The notes under the pieces: model-generated
Told to the model about the DNA's origin: nothing
What the model saw: only the letters and a program-made list of their open reading frames with translations
Database searches by the model: none
Source of the DNA: Corynebacterium vitaeruminis DSM 20294
GTDB taxonomy: Bacteria; Actinomycetota; Actinomycetes; Mycobacteriales; Mycobacteriaceae
Reading direction: 5' to 3'
Length of the DNA stretch: 64,000 bases
Assembly: GCF_000550805.1 (NCBI RefSeq)
Contig: NZ_CP004353.1
Span: 372,001 to 436,000, forward strand
Made by a program: the position numbers and the translations under genes
In this document: piece by piece, positions 9,063-18,105 of the stretch
Layout of the letters: each line of letters opens with the position of its first letter
How positions within the stretch are numbered: the first letter of the stretch is position 1

Positions 9063-9968
9063 ATGACCACCCCCACCCTGCTGATCGGCACCCGCGGAAG
9101 CCTGCTGGCCACCACGCAGTCCGGCCACGTCCGCGACGCGATGGGGGAGAGGGGCTTCCCGGCTAAGCTGCACATCGTCACCACCCACGGCGACGTGAAC
9201 ATGGCCCCGGTCGAGCGCATCGGCGTGGGCGTGTTCACCCAGGCGCTGCGCGAGGCGCTGCAGGCGGGCGAGTGCGACATCGCCGTGCACTCCTTCAAGG
9301 ACCTGCCCACCGAGCCTGACCCGCGCTTCAAGCTGGTCGTCCCCGTGCGCGCCGACGCCCGCGACTGCCTCATCGCCCGCGACGGGCTGACGCTGTCCGA
9401 GCTCCCGCAGGGCGCGAAGGTGGGCACCGGCGCCCCGCGCCGGATCTCCCAGCTCAAGGCGCTTCGCCCGGATCTTGAGATCCTCCCACTGCGCGGCAAC
9501 ATCGACACCCGCATGGGCAAGGTCACCAGCGGCGAGCTCGACGCGGTGGTGCTCGCCTTCGCCGGCCTCGAGCGCGTGGGCCGCGGGGAGCAGGCCACCG
9601 ACGTCTTCGACCCGGCCGACTTCCTGCCCGCGCCCGCCCAGGGCGCGCTGGCCATCGAGTGCCGCGTCGATGACGAGCGCGCCTGCGCGGCGCTGGACTC
9701 CATAGCGGACGAGACCGCCTTCGCCGAGGCGCAGGCCGAGCGCGTGGTGCTCAACCGGCTGGAGGCGGGCTGCACCGCGCCGGTCGCGGCGCACTCGTTC
9801 GTCACCGGCTCCGGCGAGCTCGAGGTGACCGGCGCCGTGGCCGCCCTCGACGGCACCACCGTCCTGCGCGCCACCGTCGCCGGCCCGGTCGGGCAGGCCG
9901 CCGAGCTGGGCGAGAAGGTCGCCGCCCAGCTCATCGCCGATGGCGCCTCCACCCTTTTGGGGGCATAG
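9063..9968 (+). CDS. hemC: Porphobilinogen deaminase (hydroxymethylbilane synthase)
   Basis: A 301-residue enzyme that joins four porphobilinogens into hydroxymethylbilane. Visible are [12 protein letters not shown] at the N-terminus, [10 protein letters not shown], and the catalytic region with GNIDTR. The Cys that carries the dipyrromethane cofactor is in [13 protein letters not shown]. The ATG at 9063 follows AAGGAGATTTTCG, a clear ribosome-binding site. It lies downstream of hemA and ahead of a 440 bp gap before hemD, so the hem genes form at least two transcription units. Confidence 0.97.
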   Translation: MTTPTLLIGTRGSLLATTQSGHVRDAMGERGFPAKLHIVTTHGDVNMAPVERIGVGVFTQALREALQAGECDIAVHSFKDLPTEPDPRFKLVVPVRADARDCLIARDGLTLSELPQGAKVGTGAPRRISQLKALRPDLEILPLRGNIDTRMGKVTSGELDAVVLAFAGLERVGRGEQATDVFDPADFLPAPAQGALAIECRVDDERACAALDSIADETAFAEAQAERVVLNRLEAGCTAPVAAHSFVTGSGELEVTGAVAALDGTTVLRATVAGPVGQAAELGEKVAAQLIADGASTLLGA

Positions 9969-10408
9969 CGGATTCCATTCACGCCGCCTCCGGCCGCCGC
10001 GTGGCTCTTTCCCGCGGGGGATCGGGGCCGCCGTCAGGCGGGTGACCATGCGGTTTGCGGCTTTAGTGGGCGTCGACAAGCGAAAAACGCCACGACGATA
10101 CCACTCGCCCTCCGAGGGGGACCCACGACCCCCGGTTTTTTATTAGAGCGCAACTGAATTATCGTGTAATACCACATGCCTTTGAGCGCCCTGTGCACGG
10201 GGTCCGCGGTTGAGCGGCCGCCTGTACGCACACGGGCGCGACTTTGTGTTTACCCGCCCGGCGTGGGCTGGGGAAGCGATAACCGAATACGACTTAACCA
10301 CTTACATGCGACGCCCCATCGGCGTAGCGCATATTCCATGTGAACCGGTCCCGTCCGGGCAGGGATAGGCGTGTGCCGAGGGAGCTAGAAAACGGGTTTT
10401 TTCCATTT
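9969..10408 (+). other. 440 bp gap between hemC and hemD
   Basis: No credible gene. It holds one copy of the dispersed CGTCGAYAAGC motif (10070-10081), a G5/C5 hairpin followed by a T-run near 10116-10142 that probably ends the hemAC transcript, and AT-richer sequence around 10150-10180 and 10275-10310 that may contain the hemD promoter. No convincing -35/-10 pair was found. Confidence 0.5.
10070..10081 (+). repeat. Dispersed motif GCGTCGACAAGC
   Basis: Intergenic, about 100 bp after hemC; followed by GAAAAA. Confidence 0.65.
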
Positions 10409-12160
10409 ATGAGCTCTACTCAGGTCGATCAGACCACCTCCCCGAAGGTGATTTTCGTCGGCGCAGGTCCGGGTAACCCCGACCTGCTGACCGTCCGCGC
10501 CCGCGAGGTGCTCAGCATGCACGCGCTCGCCGTGGTCGACGCGGACATCCTCCCCGGCGTGCGCGGCATCATCGCCTCCGAGCTGCCGGTGCCTGCCGAC
10601 AAGCTCAAGGAGTACGAGGACGCCTACGAGGAGCTGTGCGAGAAGGCGCGCGCGGCGGGCGCCCGGCGCAAGCCCGCCAAGCCGGAGCCGCCGACCGCCG
10701 CGGAGATCACCGACGTGGACGAGGACGAGTCGGTCGAGCGCGTCGTGGAGATCCTCTCCTCGCTGCTGGAGTCGGGCGAGGACGTCATCCGCCTGGTCCA
10801 AGGCAACCCGCTCTCCGACGACCGCACGCTGCAGGAGATCACGGCGGTGCAGGAAAAGGGCCTAGAGTTCTACATCGTGCCGGGCATGTCGCTGCCGGCG
10901 ACGGTGCCGGCGTTCGCGGGCATCGCGCTGGGTTCCAACTACACCGAGCACGCCATCAACGGTGAGGACGTGGACTGGGACCAGCTCGCGGCCTCGCCCA
11001 TGCCGCTGGTGCTGGAGGCGAATCGGGACAAGCTCGCGCTCATCTCCTCGGAGCTGGTTTCGCGCGGCTTGCCGACGACTACGCCGGTGACCGTCACCGC
11101 GCACGGCACCACCCGGATGCAGCGCTCCTACGACGTCACCCTGCGCACGCTGGCGAAGCTCGACGCCGACCTGAGCGGGAAGCTGGTGATCACCGTGGGC
11201 AAGTCGGTGGACGAGCGCTCGAAGTACTCCTGGTGGGAGTCGCGCCCGCTGTTCGGCTGGCGCGTGCTGGTGCCGCGCGCGAAGGACCAGGCGGGCCCCA
11301 TGTCGACGCGGCTGGCCACCCACGGCGCCATCCCGCAGGAGGTGCCGACGATCTCCGTCGAGCCGCCGCGCAACCCGGCGCAGATGGAGAAGGCGATCAA
11401 GGGCATCGTCGAGGGCCGCTACCAGTGGATCGTCCTGACCAGCGTCAACGCCGTGCGCGCCGTGTGGGACAAGATCACCCAGTTCGGGCTGGACTCCCGC
11501 GCGTTCGCGGGCGTGCGCATCGCCGCGGTGGGGACCAAGACCGCCAACGCGATCCGCGACCTGGGGATCACCCCGGAGCTCTTGCCGCCGCGCAGCCGCC
11601 AGAACGCGGCCGGGCTGGTCGAGGTGTTCCCGGAGTACATTGAGGAGCTGGATCCGGTCGGGCGCGTGCTGCTGCCGCGCGCGGACATCGCCACCCAGGT
11701 GCTGGTCGAGGGCATCGAGGCGCTGGGCTGGGAGGTCGACGACGTGGTTGCCTACCGCACCGTGCGCGCGGCCCCGCCGAGCGCGGAGATCCGCGACATG
11801 ATCAAGTCCGGCGGCTTCGACGCTGTGTGCTTCACGTCCGCGTCGACGGTGCGCAACCTGGTCGGCATCGCGGGCAAGCCGCACAACCGCACGATCATCG
11901 CGTGCATCGGGCCGATGACGAAGGCCGCGGCGGAGGAGCTGGGGCTGCGCGTCGACGTGGTCCCGGAGGTCGCCGATGTGCCCTCGCTTGTCGACGCCCT
12001 CGCGGCGCACGTCGCGAAGCTCCGCGCGGCAGGGCAACTCCCGCCGCCGCGCAAGAAGCGCCGCGCGAGGAGGAAGGCGGCCGAGAAGCTGGCTGAGTCG
12101 ACTGCGGCGGCTGAGGCTGCCAAGCACACGGACGGCGGCGAGCGTAGTACCTTGGGATGA
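10409..12160 (+). CDS. hemD: Uroporphyrinogen-III synthase fused to a uroporphyrinogen-III methyltransferase domain
   Basis: A 583-residue two-domain protein. Residues about 11-250 are a CobA/CysG-type SAM methyltransferase: VIFVGAGPGNPDLLTVRA, then FYIVPGMSLPATVPAFAGI in place of the usual GVTS segment. An insert rich in Ala, Lys, Pro and Glu (about 75-110) splits this domain. Residues about 290-550 are HemD (WRVLVPRAKDQAG, WIVLTSVNAVRAVW, CFTSASTVRNLVG). The extreme C-terminus is a basic tail (PPRKKRRARRKAAEK). HemD closes the tetrapyrrole ring; the methyltransferase domain would divert the product to siroheme/cobalamin if active. Start ATG 10409 is the last Met before the first domain. Confidence 0.92.
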   Translation: MSSTQVDQTTSPKVIFVGAGPGNPDLLTVRAREVLSMHALAVVDADILPGVRGIIASELPVPADKLKEYEDAYEELCEKARAAGARRKPAKPEPPTAAEITDVDEDESVERVVEILSSLLESGEDVIRLVQGNPLSDDRTLQEITAVQEKGLEFYIVPGMSLPATVPAFAGIALGSNYTEHAINGEDVDWDQLAASPMPLVLEANRDKLALISSELVSRGLPTTTPVTVTAHGTTRMQRSYDVTLRTLAKLDADLSGKLVITVGKSVDERSKYSWWESRPLFGWRVLVPRAKDQAGPMSTRLATHGAIPQEVPTISVEPPRNPAQMEKAIKGIVEGRYQWIVLTSVNAVRAVWDKITQFGLDSRAFAGVRIAAVGTKTANAIRDLGITPELLPPRSRQNAAGLVEVFPEYIEELDPVGRVLLPRADIATQVLVEGIEALGWEVDDVVAYRTVRAAPPSAEIRDMIKSGGFDAVCFTSASTVRNLVGIAGKPHNRTIIACIGPMTKAAAEELGLRVDVVPEVADVPSLVDALAAHVAKLRAAGQLPPPRKKRRARRKAAEKLAESTAAAEAAKHTDGGERSTLG

Positions 12161-12196
12161 GTAATTCATCCCCGTTGTGTGAAGGAAGATCTCCCC

Positions 12197-13210
12197 ATGG
12201 CTTCGAACAATGACTTTGGTATCCTGCGCCGCCCGCGTCGGCTGCGCACGTCCGCGGTGATGCGCGACTTCGTCGCCGAGACGAGCCTGCGCCCGGCGGA
12301 CTTCATCCTGCCGATGTTTGTTGCCGAGGGCATCGACGCCCCGCGCGAGATCCCCTCCATGCCGGGAGTTTTCCAGCACACCATTCCCTCGCTCATCGCG
12401 GCCGCCCGCGAGGCCCGCGACCTGGGCATTCGCTGCATCGACCTGTTCGGCGTCCCGCTGGATGAGAATAAGGACGCCACCGGCTCCCAGGCGTGGGACC
12501 CGGAGGGCATTCTCAACAAGGGCCTGGCGGCCCTGCGCGCCGAGTTCGGCGACAGCCTGCTCATCATGGCGGACACCTGCCTGGACGAGTTCACCGACCA
12601 CGGCCACTGCGGCGTGGTGAGCATCAACTCCCGCGGCGTGGCCGTGGTGGACAACGACGCAACCCTGCCGCTGTACCAGAAGATGGCCGTGTCCCAGGCC
12701 ACGGCGGGTGCGCACATCGTGAGCCCCTCCGGCATGATGGACGGCCAGATCCTGGCCATCCGCGAGGCCCTCGACGAGGCCGGCTACCAGGATGTGGCCA
12801 TCATGGCCTACTCCGCGAAGTACGCCTCTGCCTTCTATGGACCCTTCCGCGACGCGGTTGGTTCCTCCCTCGAGGGAGATCGCCGCACCTACCAGCAGGA
12901 CCCGGCGAACCTGCGCGAGTCCCTGCTCGAGGTGGAGCTCGACGTGGAGGAGGGAGCGGACTTCGTCATGGTCAAGCCCGCCATGCCGTACCTCGACGTC
13001 CTCAGCGAGGTCGCCCACGAGTCGCCGGTGCCGGTCGCGGCCTACCAGGTCTCCGGCGAGTACGCGATGCTTCAGGCCGCGGCCGCCCAGGGCTGGCTCG
13101 ACCTGGACGCGGTCATGATGGAGTCGCTGACCGCCATCAAGCGCGCGGGCGCGGATCAGATCCTCACCTACTTCGCGGTCGAGGCCGCCAAGAAGCTGCA
13201 GGGTAAGTAG
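12197..13210 (+). CDS. hemB: Delta-aminolevulinic acid dehydratase (porphobilinogen synthase)
   Basis: A 337-residue enzyme condensing two 5-aminolevulinates. The two active-site lysines are in [19 protein letters not shown] and [12 protein letters not shown]. The metal-site segment [16 protein letters not shown] has two Cys flanking an Asp, a mixed zinc/magnesium-type site. ATG 12197 follows AAGGAAGATCTCCCC. It lies 36 nt after hemD and 3 nt before the next membrane-protein gene, so it is likely part of one transcript running through to the P-type ATPase homolog. Confidence 0.97.
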   Translation: MASNNDFGILRRPRRLRTSAVMRDFVAETSLRPADFILPMFVAEGIDAPREIPSMPGVFQHTIPSLIAAAREARDLGIRCIDLFGVPLDENKDATGSQAWDPEGILNKGLAALRAEFGDSLLIMADTCLDEFTDHGHCGVVSINSRGVAVVDNDATLPLYQKMAVSQATAGAHIVSPSGMMDGQILAIREALDEAGYQDVAIMAYSAKYASAFYGPFRDAVGSSLEGDRRTYQQDPANLRESLLEVELDVEEGADFVMVKPAMPYLDVLSEVAHESPVPVAAYQVSGEYAMLQAAAAQGWLDLDAVMMESLTAIKRAGADQILTYFAVEAAKKLQGK

Positions 13211-13213
13211 CGG

Positions 13214-13723
13214 ATGGAGAAGACGTCCGTTCCCGAGTCGCTGCGGCAGGCGGTGTGGCTGTGGTACGCCGTCATCGGGCTCGAGGTGGTGCACCAGGGT
13301 CTCAACGTCGCGATGACGCTCATGAACAAGGCCGTGGCCCGCGAGCAGATCAAGCAGGCGCTGACCGGGGACCAGAGCTACTCCGACGGGTTCATCAACG
13401 CCACGATCACGCTGGGGACGGCGGTCTCCGCGCTCATTGCCCTGGCGATCCTGGGCGGGGTGTACTACCTCGTCCGCTCGCTGCGGGAGGGGACGAAGTC
13501 CGCGGGCATGGCCCAGCGGGTGCTCATCTACTTCGCGGTGTACTTCGCGCTGCGGGCGCTGTTCCTGTTCGTGAGCAGCCCCGATTCTAACCTGCCGGTC
13601 GCCCTTTACGCCGTGGACGGCTGCATCCAGATCGTCATCGGCGCGGCCGCCGCGGTGGCGGCGTATCTGTCGATGAACAAGGATGCCGTGGAGTGGCTGC
13701 TGAAGACCGCGCCCAAGCCCTAA
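13214..13723 (+). CDS. Four-helix membrane protein of unknown function
   Basis: A 169-residue protein with about four predicted membrane helices (roughly residues 11-35, 60-86, 97-118 and 128-155) and short loops. There are no enzyme motifs. It begins 3 nt after the hemB stop codon, so it is almost certainly in the heme transcript. M. tuberculosis also has small membrane proteins (Rv0513, Rv0514) directly after hemB, which supports a conserved though unexplained link with heme synthesis. Confidence 0.78.
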   Translation: MEKTSVPESLRQAVWLWYAVIGLEVVHQGLNVAMTLMNKAVAREQIKQALTGDQSYSDGFINATITLGTAVSALIALAILGGVYYLVRSLREGTKSAGMAQRVLIYFAVYFALRALFLFVSSPDSNLPVALYAVDGCIQIVIGAAAAVAAYLSMNKDAVEWLLKTAPKP

Positions 13724-13814
13724 ACGGGTGGCGTTGATTCGGCACAATTCGCCTGCGAAAATGGTTGCTGGTACATTGCTTCGACGTCCGTTGTCAGAAA
13801 ACCCGAGGATTCCT

Positions 13815-14282
13815 ATGCCCAGCATGTTCCCCTCGCCCCTCCGCGGCGACGCGGGCTCGCCCACGCCCGCCGACCCCAGCGCCAAGCCGAAGGCGCTCCT
13901 GGTCGCCTACTACCTCGCGGTGGCCTCGGCCATCGTGCTGATCCTGTCCGGCCTCGTGCTGTTTACCACGCAGGCGCCGGGCGGGGCAGATGCGGAGATG
14001 GTGCAGGCGGTGTCGCGCAACCAGCGGTTCATGGCGATCGTCAACATCGTCGGCGGGCTCATGATCGCGGCGCTGGCCTCGCAGTTCCACCAGGCGGGCA
14101 GGGTGACCAGGCGCGTGTACCTGGGGCTTGTCGTGGTGCTCATCGCGCTCAACCTCATCGCCGTCATGCTGCGCGTGGGCGGGTTGGTGCTCATGATCAT
14201 CGCCCTGATGCTGGCGCTGAGTGCGATGGCCTACTTCCAGCAGACGGTAAGCGCCTATATCGACCACCGAGTGAGGTCCTAG
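13815..14282 (+). CDS. Small membrane protein of unknown function
   Basis: A 155-residue protein with a polar N-terminus followed by four hydrophobic segments, the last two (VYLGLVVVLIALNLIAV and LMIIALMLALSAMAYF) close together. No known motif was recognised. Start ATG 13815 is preceded by CCGAGGATTCCT. The in-frame extension to 13728 lacks a ribosome-binding site. The next gene starts 5 nt downstream, so the two are probably co-translated. Confidence 0.72.
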   Translation: MPSMFPSPLRGDAGSPTPADPSAKPKALLVAYYLAVASAIVLILSGLVLFTTQAPGGADAEMVQAVSRNQRFMAIVNIVGGLMIAALASQFHQAGRVTRRVYLGLVVVLIALNLIAVMLRVGGLVLMIIALMLALSAMAYFQQTVSAYIDHRVRS

Positions 14283-14287
14283 CACCA

Positions 14288-16954
14288 ATGCCGGAAACCC
14301 CTGACCTCCCCTCCGCCCCCCGCGCGCTCGACGGATCGGACCAAAAAGAGCTCGACGAGGTCATCGTCAGCGCGAAGAACGCCGCGGCCAAGGCCGGAAT
14401 CGATACCGGCACGATGCGCGCGATCACCGGGTTCCGGCGCAAGCCCGCCGCGGACGAGGACGACTCCAGCGCCCCCGAGGGCAAGACCTCCTTCGCCTTC
14501 GAGCTGAAGAACCTGCCGAGCGCCTCCTCCATCGAGGAGGTCGAGAACGCGGTCAACGAGCTCGACGACGTCGACGTGCGCATCGTCTACCCCTCGGCCT
14601 TGGCCTGGGTGACGGCCGGGCGCTCGGTCGACCCGACGACCATCCAGGACGTGTTCGCCCGGTTTGGCATCACGGCCACGCTCACCGACTCCTCGCTGCG
14701 GCGGCGGCTGGCGTGGTCGGACGTCGAGGAGCGGCGCTACGGCCGGTCGGAGCGGCGCCACTTCCGGCGCAGCCGCGCGCACGGCATCTCCGCCCGCCTG
14801 CGCAAGCAGCTGGAGGACGACGAGCGCGCCAACGAGCAGGCCAGGCAGTCCGGGTTCATGGACAAGGGCAGGGTCGTGCACAAGACGCCGACCGCCCCCT
14901 CCGACGTTCTGTTTACCGCGCGCAGCCTGCTCACCCGCTCGCGGTTTATCGTGAGCTTCCTGCTGAGCATCCCGGTGCTGCTGATCAGCTTCTACCCGAG
15001 CCTGCAGTTCGACTACTGGCAGTGGGTGCTCATGCTCGTGAGCATGCCGGTGGTGTTCTACGGCGCGTGGCCGTTCCACCGCGCGACGCTCGGCGGGCTG
15101 CGGCGGAAGATGTCGGCGCTCGACTCGGCCAGCTCGGCGGCGGTGCTGCTCGCGTGGTTCTGGTCGGTGGCGATGATCGTGTTCACCTCGGTGGGCGATC
15201 CCACCTACCGGGCCAACCCGCAGTGGGTGTTCGTGGACCCGACCCGCTTCAAGGACGGCGCGCTGTTCTTCGACGTGGCCTGCGGCATGACGGTGCTGCT
15301 CGTCGGCGGGCGGCTGTTCTCCCGCAAGACCAGGGCCAGCTACCTCGACGTGCTCGACCGCTACCGCCTCGATCCCACCTCGCTCGTGACCGTGGTGCGC
15401 AAAAACCGCAAGACCGGCGAGGTGAAAAAGGAAGACAAAGCGATCCAGAAGCTCAACGTCGGCGACGACGTCATCGTCGGCCCCGGCGAGATCATCCCCG
15501 TGGATGGTTCGGTGATCGGCGGCTCCTCGCAGATCGACGCCACCGCGCTGGGCATCTCGCCCTACACCGCGAAGGTGCACTCTAAGGTCTACGCGGGCTG
15601 CATCAACGAGACCAAGACGCTCAAGATCCGCGTCCACAACACCGGCCATCGCACGTGGCTTGCGGCCATCTACCGTTGGGTCGAGTCCGCGGCCGTGCAC
15701 CAGAACGTCTCCGACGCGCTGGCCACGAAGACGGCCAGCATGCTTGTGCCCATCTCGATGATCGTCGCCGCCTGCGACTTCGCCCTGTGGGCGCTCTTGA
15801 CCAACAACCCCAACCAGGCGTTTGCCACCGCGCTCGCCGTCCTCGGCTGCGTGGCGCCGGTCGCGCTGGCCATGTCCGCCTCGCTGGCCACCCGCCAGGG
15901 CATCGAGGCCGCCGCCAAGCGCGGCGTGCTCATCAACGAGGGCGAGGACGTGCGCGCGCTCGACGAGATCGAGACGGTGATCTTCAACCGCGTGGGCACG
16001 CTCTCCGAGGGCGAGATGTCGGTGGAGACCGTCACCGCCGACCGCGGGGAGAACCCCGAACTGGTCATCCGCGTGGCGGGCGCGGTGGCGCTGGAAAGCG
16101 ACCACCCCGTGTCCAGGGCGCTCATCAGGGCCGCGCGCGAGTCCCGCGACCAGTCCGCCGACAAGTCCATCCCCAGCTGGATCGAGGCCTCCCACTTCCG
16201 CTTCGACGAGGACGGCAACTTCCACGCCATGGTGGAGCTGCCGATCACCAACGGCAACGGCGAGACGGAGGTCCGCAGCGTGGAGGCCCTGCTGTGGCGC
16301 CCGCGCAACCTGGCGCAGCTCGACGGCCGACTCGCGGCCGCCGCTGTCTCGGGCGGCACGCCGATCGTCGTGCGCTGGAAGGGCAAGGACCGCGGCGTCA
16401 TCACCCTGTACGACCACGCCAAGGACGACGCCAACGAGGCCGTCGACGAGCTGGAGTCGATGGGCATCGAGACGATGATGCTCTCCCGCGACACCTACCC
16501 CGTGGCCCGCCGCTACGGCGACTACGTCGGCGTGTCCCACGTGCTGGCCGGCATCCAGCCCGGCGACAAGCCGCAGACCGTGCGCTCGGTGCGCTCCCAC
16601 GGCGTCAACGTCGCCCTCGTCGGCGACACCTCCGTCAACGAGTGCTTCCGCGTGGCCAATCTCGGCATCCTCATCGGGGCGATGCAAAGCATCGAGAACC
16701 CCAGCGCGCTCGACCACCCGAAGTGGGACATCGTCCTGCTCGAGGGCAACGTCGCGCCGATCCCGTGGCTGTTCCGCTTCGGCCGGAAGCTCTCGCGTCT
16801 CGTGCGCAACAACATGGCCTTCGCCTGGGCATACAACGGCATCGCCGTGGCGCTGGCCTGCGCCGGGCTCTTGCACCCGATGATCGCGACCGTGGCCATG
16901 CTCGCCTCCTCGCTCATCATCGAGCTGCGCTCGAAGATGGCCAGCACCTACTAG
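14288..16954 (+). CDS. Catalytically degenerate P-type ATPase homolog (P1B-like pseudoenzyme)
   Basis: An 888-residue protein with the layout of a heavy-metal P-type ATPase: an HMA-like N-domain without the CxxC (FELKNLPSASSIEEVENAV), membrane helices, actuator and nucleotide regions. PGEIIPVDGSVIGGSSQID and the HP motif (ESDHPVSRALIRAA) are kept. The phosphorylation motif DKTGT reads FNRVGTL, with Asn567 for the essential Asp (codon AAC, 15986-15988). TGES reads LGIS. The membrane CPx is CVAP. GDGxND is GDTSVNE. It cannot use the normal phospho-Asp cycle. It sits between hemB and hemE, so a regulatory or scaffold role linked to heme or metal is possible (inference). Confidence 0.85.
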   Translation: MPETPDLPSAPRALDGSDQKELDEVIVSAKNAAAKAGIDTGTMRAITGFRRKPAADEDDSSAPEGKTSFAFELKNLPSASSIEEVENAVNELDDVDVRIVYPSALAWVTAGRSVDPTTIQDVFARFGITATLTDSSLRRRLAWSDVEERRYGRSERRHFRRSRAHGISARLRKQLEDDERANEQARQSGFMDKGRVVHKTPTAPSDVLFTARSLLTRSRFIVSFLLSIPVLLISFYPSLQFDYWQWVLMLVSMPVVFYGAWPFHRATLGGLRRKMSALDSASSAAVLLAWFWSVAMIVFTSVGDPTYRANPQWVFVDPTRFKDGALFFDVACGMTVLLVGGRLFSRKTRASYLDVLDRYRLDPTSLVTVVRKNRKTGEVKKEDKAIQKLNVGDDVIVGPGEIIPVDGSVIGGSSQIDATALGISPYTAKVHSKVYAGCINETKTLKIRVHNTGHRTWLAAIYRWVESAAVHQNVSDALATKTASMLVPISMIVAACDFALWALLTNNPNQAFATALAVLGCVAPVALAMSASLATRQGIEAAAKRGVLINEGEDVRALDEIETVIFNRVGTLSEGEMSVETVTADRGENPELVIRVAGAVALESDHPVSRALIRAARESRDQSADKSIPSWIEASHFRFDEDGNFHAMVELPITNGNGETEVRSVEALLWRPRNLAQLDGRLAAAAVSGGTPIVVRWKGKDRGVITLYDHAKDDANEAVDELESMGIETMMLSRDTYPVARRYGDYVGVSHVLAGIQPGDKPQTVRSVRSHGVNVALVGDTSVNECFRVANLGILIGAMQSIENPSALDHPKWDIVLLEGNVAPIPWLFRFGRKLSRLVRNNMAFAWAYNGIAVALACAGLLHPMIATVAMLASSLIIELRSKMASTY

Positions 16955-16964
16955 CCCCGAACGG

Positions 16965-17006
16965 TCAACCATTCGGTTGATTCTGGGCGGGTGAAAAAGG
17001 CATGAT
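16965..17006 (+). promoter_or_regulatory. hemE promoter with TCAACC-N4-GGTTGA palindrome
   Basis: A perfect palindrome TCAACC (16965-16970)/GGTTGA (16975-16980). Its right arm runs into a -35-like TTGATT (16977-16982), 18 bp before CATGAT (17001-17006), which ends 7 nt before the hemE ATG. A protein bound here would block the promoter. Confidence 0.5.
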
Positions 17007-17013
17007 GTAATCC

Positions 17014-18078
17014 ATGACTGCCAAGCGCCGAACTCTCCACAACGCCCCCATCCTCGACGCTGCGCTGGGGCGCACCCCCTCCCGCCGCCCCGTCTGGTTC
17101 ATGCGCCAGGCGGGCCGCTCGCTGCCGGAGTACCGCGAGGTCCGCGAGGGGATCGGCATGCTGGAGTCCTGCTTCATGCCCGAGCTGCTCGCCGAGATCA
17201 CGCTGCAGCCGGTGCGCCGCCACGACGTCGACGCGGCCATCCTGTTTTCCGACATCGTGGTCCCGCTCAAGGCCGCGGGCGTCGCAGTGGAGATCGTCCC
17301 GGGCCGAGGTCCGGTGATGGACAAGGCGATCGAAAGCCGTCAGGACGTCGACAAGCTGCCAATGCTCGAAGAAGACGTTCCGGAAGTGGCGGCGGGCATC
17401 GAAATCATCCTGGGCGAGCTGAGCGATTCGCAGACGCTCATCGGCTTCGCGGGCGCGCCGTTCACGCTGGCCTCCTACCTCGTCGAGGGCGGGCCGAGCA
17501 AGAACCACGAGAAGACCAAGGCCATGATGCACGCCGAGCCCGAGACGTGGCACGCGCTCATGCGCCGGCTCACGCCCACCATTATCGCCTTCCTCAAGGC
17601 GCAGATCGCCGCGGGCATCGACGCCATGCAGCTGTTCGACTCGTGGGCGGGCTTCCTCACCGAGCGCGACTACCGCGACCACGTCCTGCCGTACTCGACC
17701 GAGATCCTTGCCGCGCTGGCGGAGGACGGCATCCCGCGCATCCACTTCGGCGTGGGCACCGGCGAGCTGCTCGGCGCGATGAGCGAGGCGGGCAGCGAGG
17801 TCATGGGCGTGGACTGGCGCGTGCCGCTCGACCGCGCGGCCGAGCGCATCGCCGCGGCCTCGGGGCCGCGCGCGCTGCAGGGCAACCTCGACCCGGCGAT
17901 GCTGTTCGCGGGCGAGGAGGTCGTGGCGAAGGAGGTCGCGCGCATCTGCGCCGAGGCGGACGCGGCGATCGCCGCGGGGACGGCCACCGGCCACATCTTC
18001 AACCTCGGCCACGGCGTCTTGCCGCACACCGCGCCGGAGGCGATCACCCGCGCCGTGGAAATCATCCACGAGCACTAG
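17014..18078 (+). CDS. hemE: Uroporphyrinogen decarboxylase
   Basis: A 354-residue TIM-barrel enzyme converting uroporphyrinogen III to coproporphyrinogen III. The substrate-binding N-terminal signature is RRPVWFMRQAGRSLPEYREVR, and AAILFSDIVVPLKAAGVAVEI and LIGFAGAPFTLASYLVEGG are family-typical. The C-terminal GHIFNLGHGVLPHTAPEAI is also clear. It begins a unit with hemY, separated by 27 nt with AAAGAAGGG before the hemY start. Its promoter overlaps a palindrome shared with hemA. The mRNA may be leaderless. Confidence 0.97.
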   Translation: MTAKRRTLHNAPILDAALGRTPSRRPVWFMRQAGRSLPEYREVREGIGMLESCFMPELLAEITLQPVRRHDVDAAILFSDIVVPLKAAGVAVEIVPGRGPVMDKAIESRQDVDKLPMLEEDVPEVAAGIEIILGELSDSQTLIGFAGAPFTLASYLVEGGPSKNHEKTKAMMHAEPETWHALMRRLTPTIIAFLKAQIAAGIDAMQLFDSWAGFLTERDYRDHVLPYSTEILAALAEDGIPRIHFGVGTGELLGAMSEAGSEVMGVDWRVPLDRAAERIAAASGPRALQGNLDPAMLFAGEEVVAKEVARICAEADAAIAAGTATGHIFNLGHGVLPHTAPEAITRAVEIIHEH

Positions 18079-18105
18079 TTTTCCAAGGAAAGAAGGGCAC
18101 GAAAC

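Noticed and set aside
7349..9982. An 877-codon open frame antisense to hemA and hemC
   Set aside because: It is an antisense shadow of high-GC codons, with low-complexity composition and no recognisable domain; hemA and hemC on the plus strand are unmistakable.
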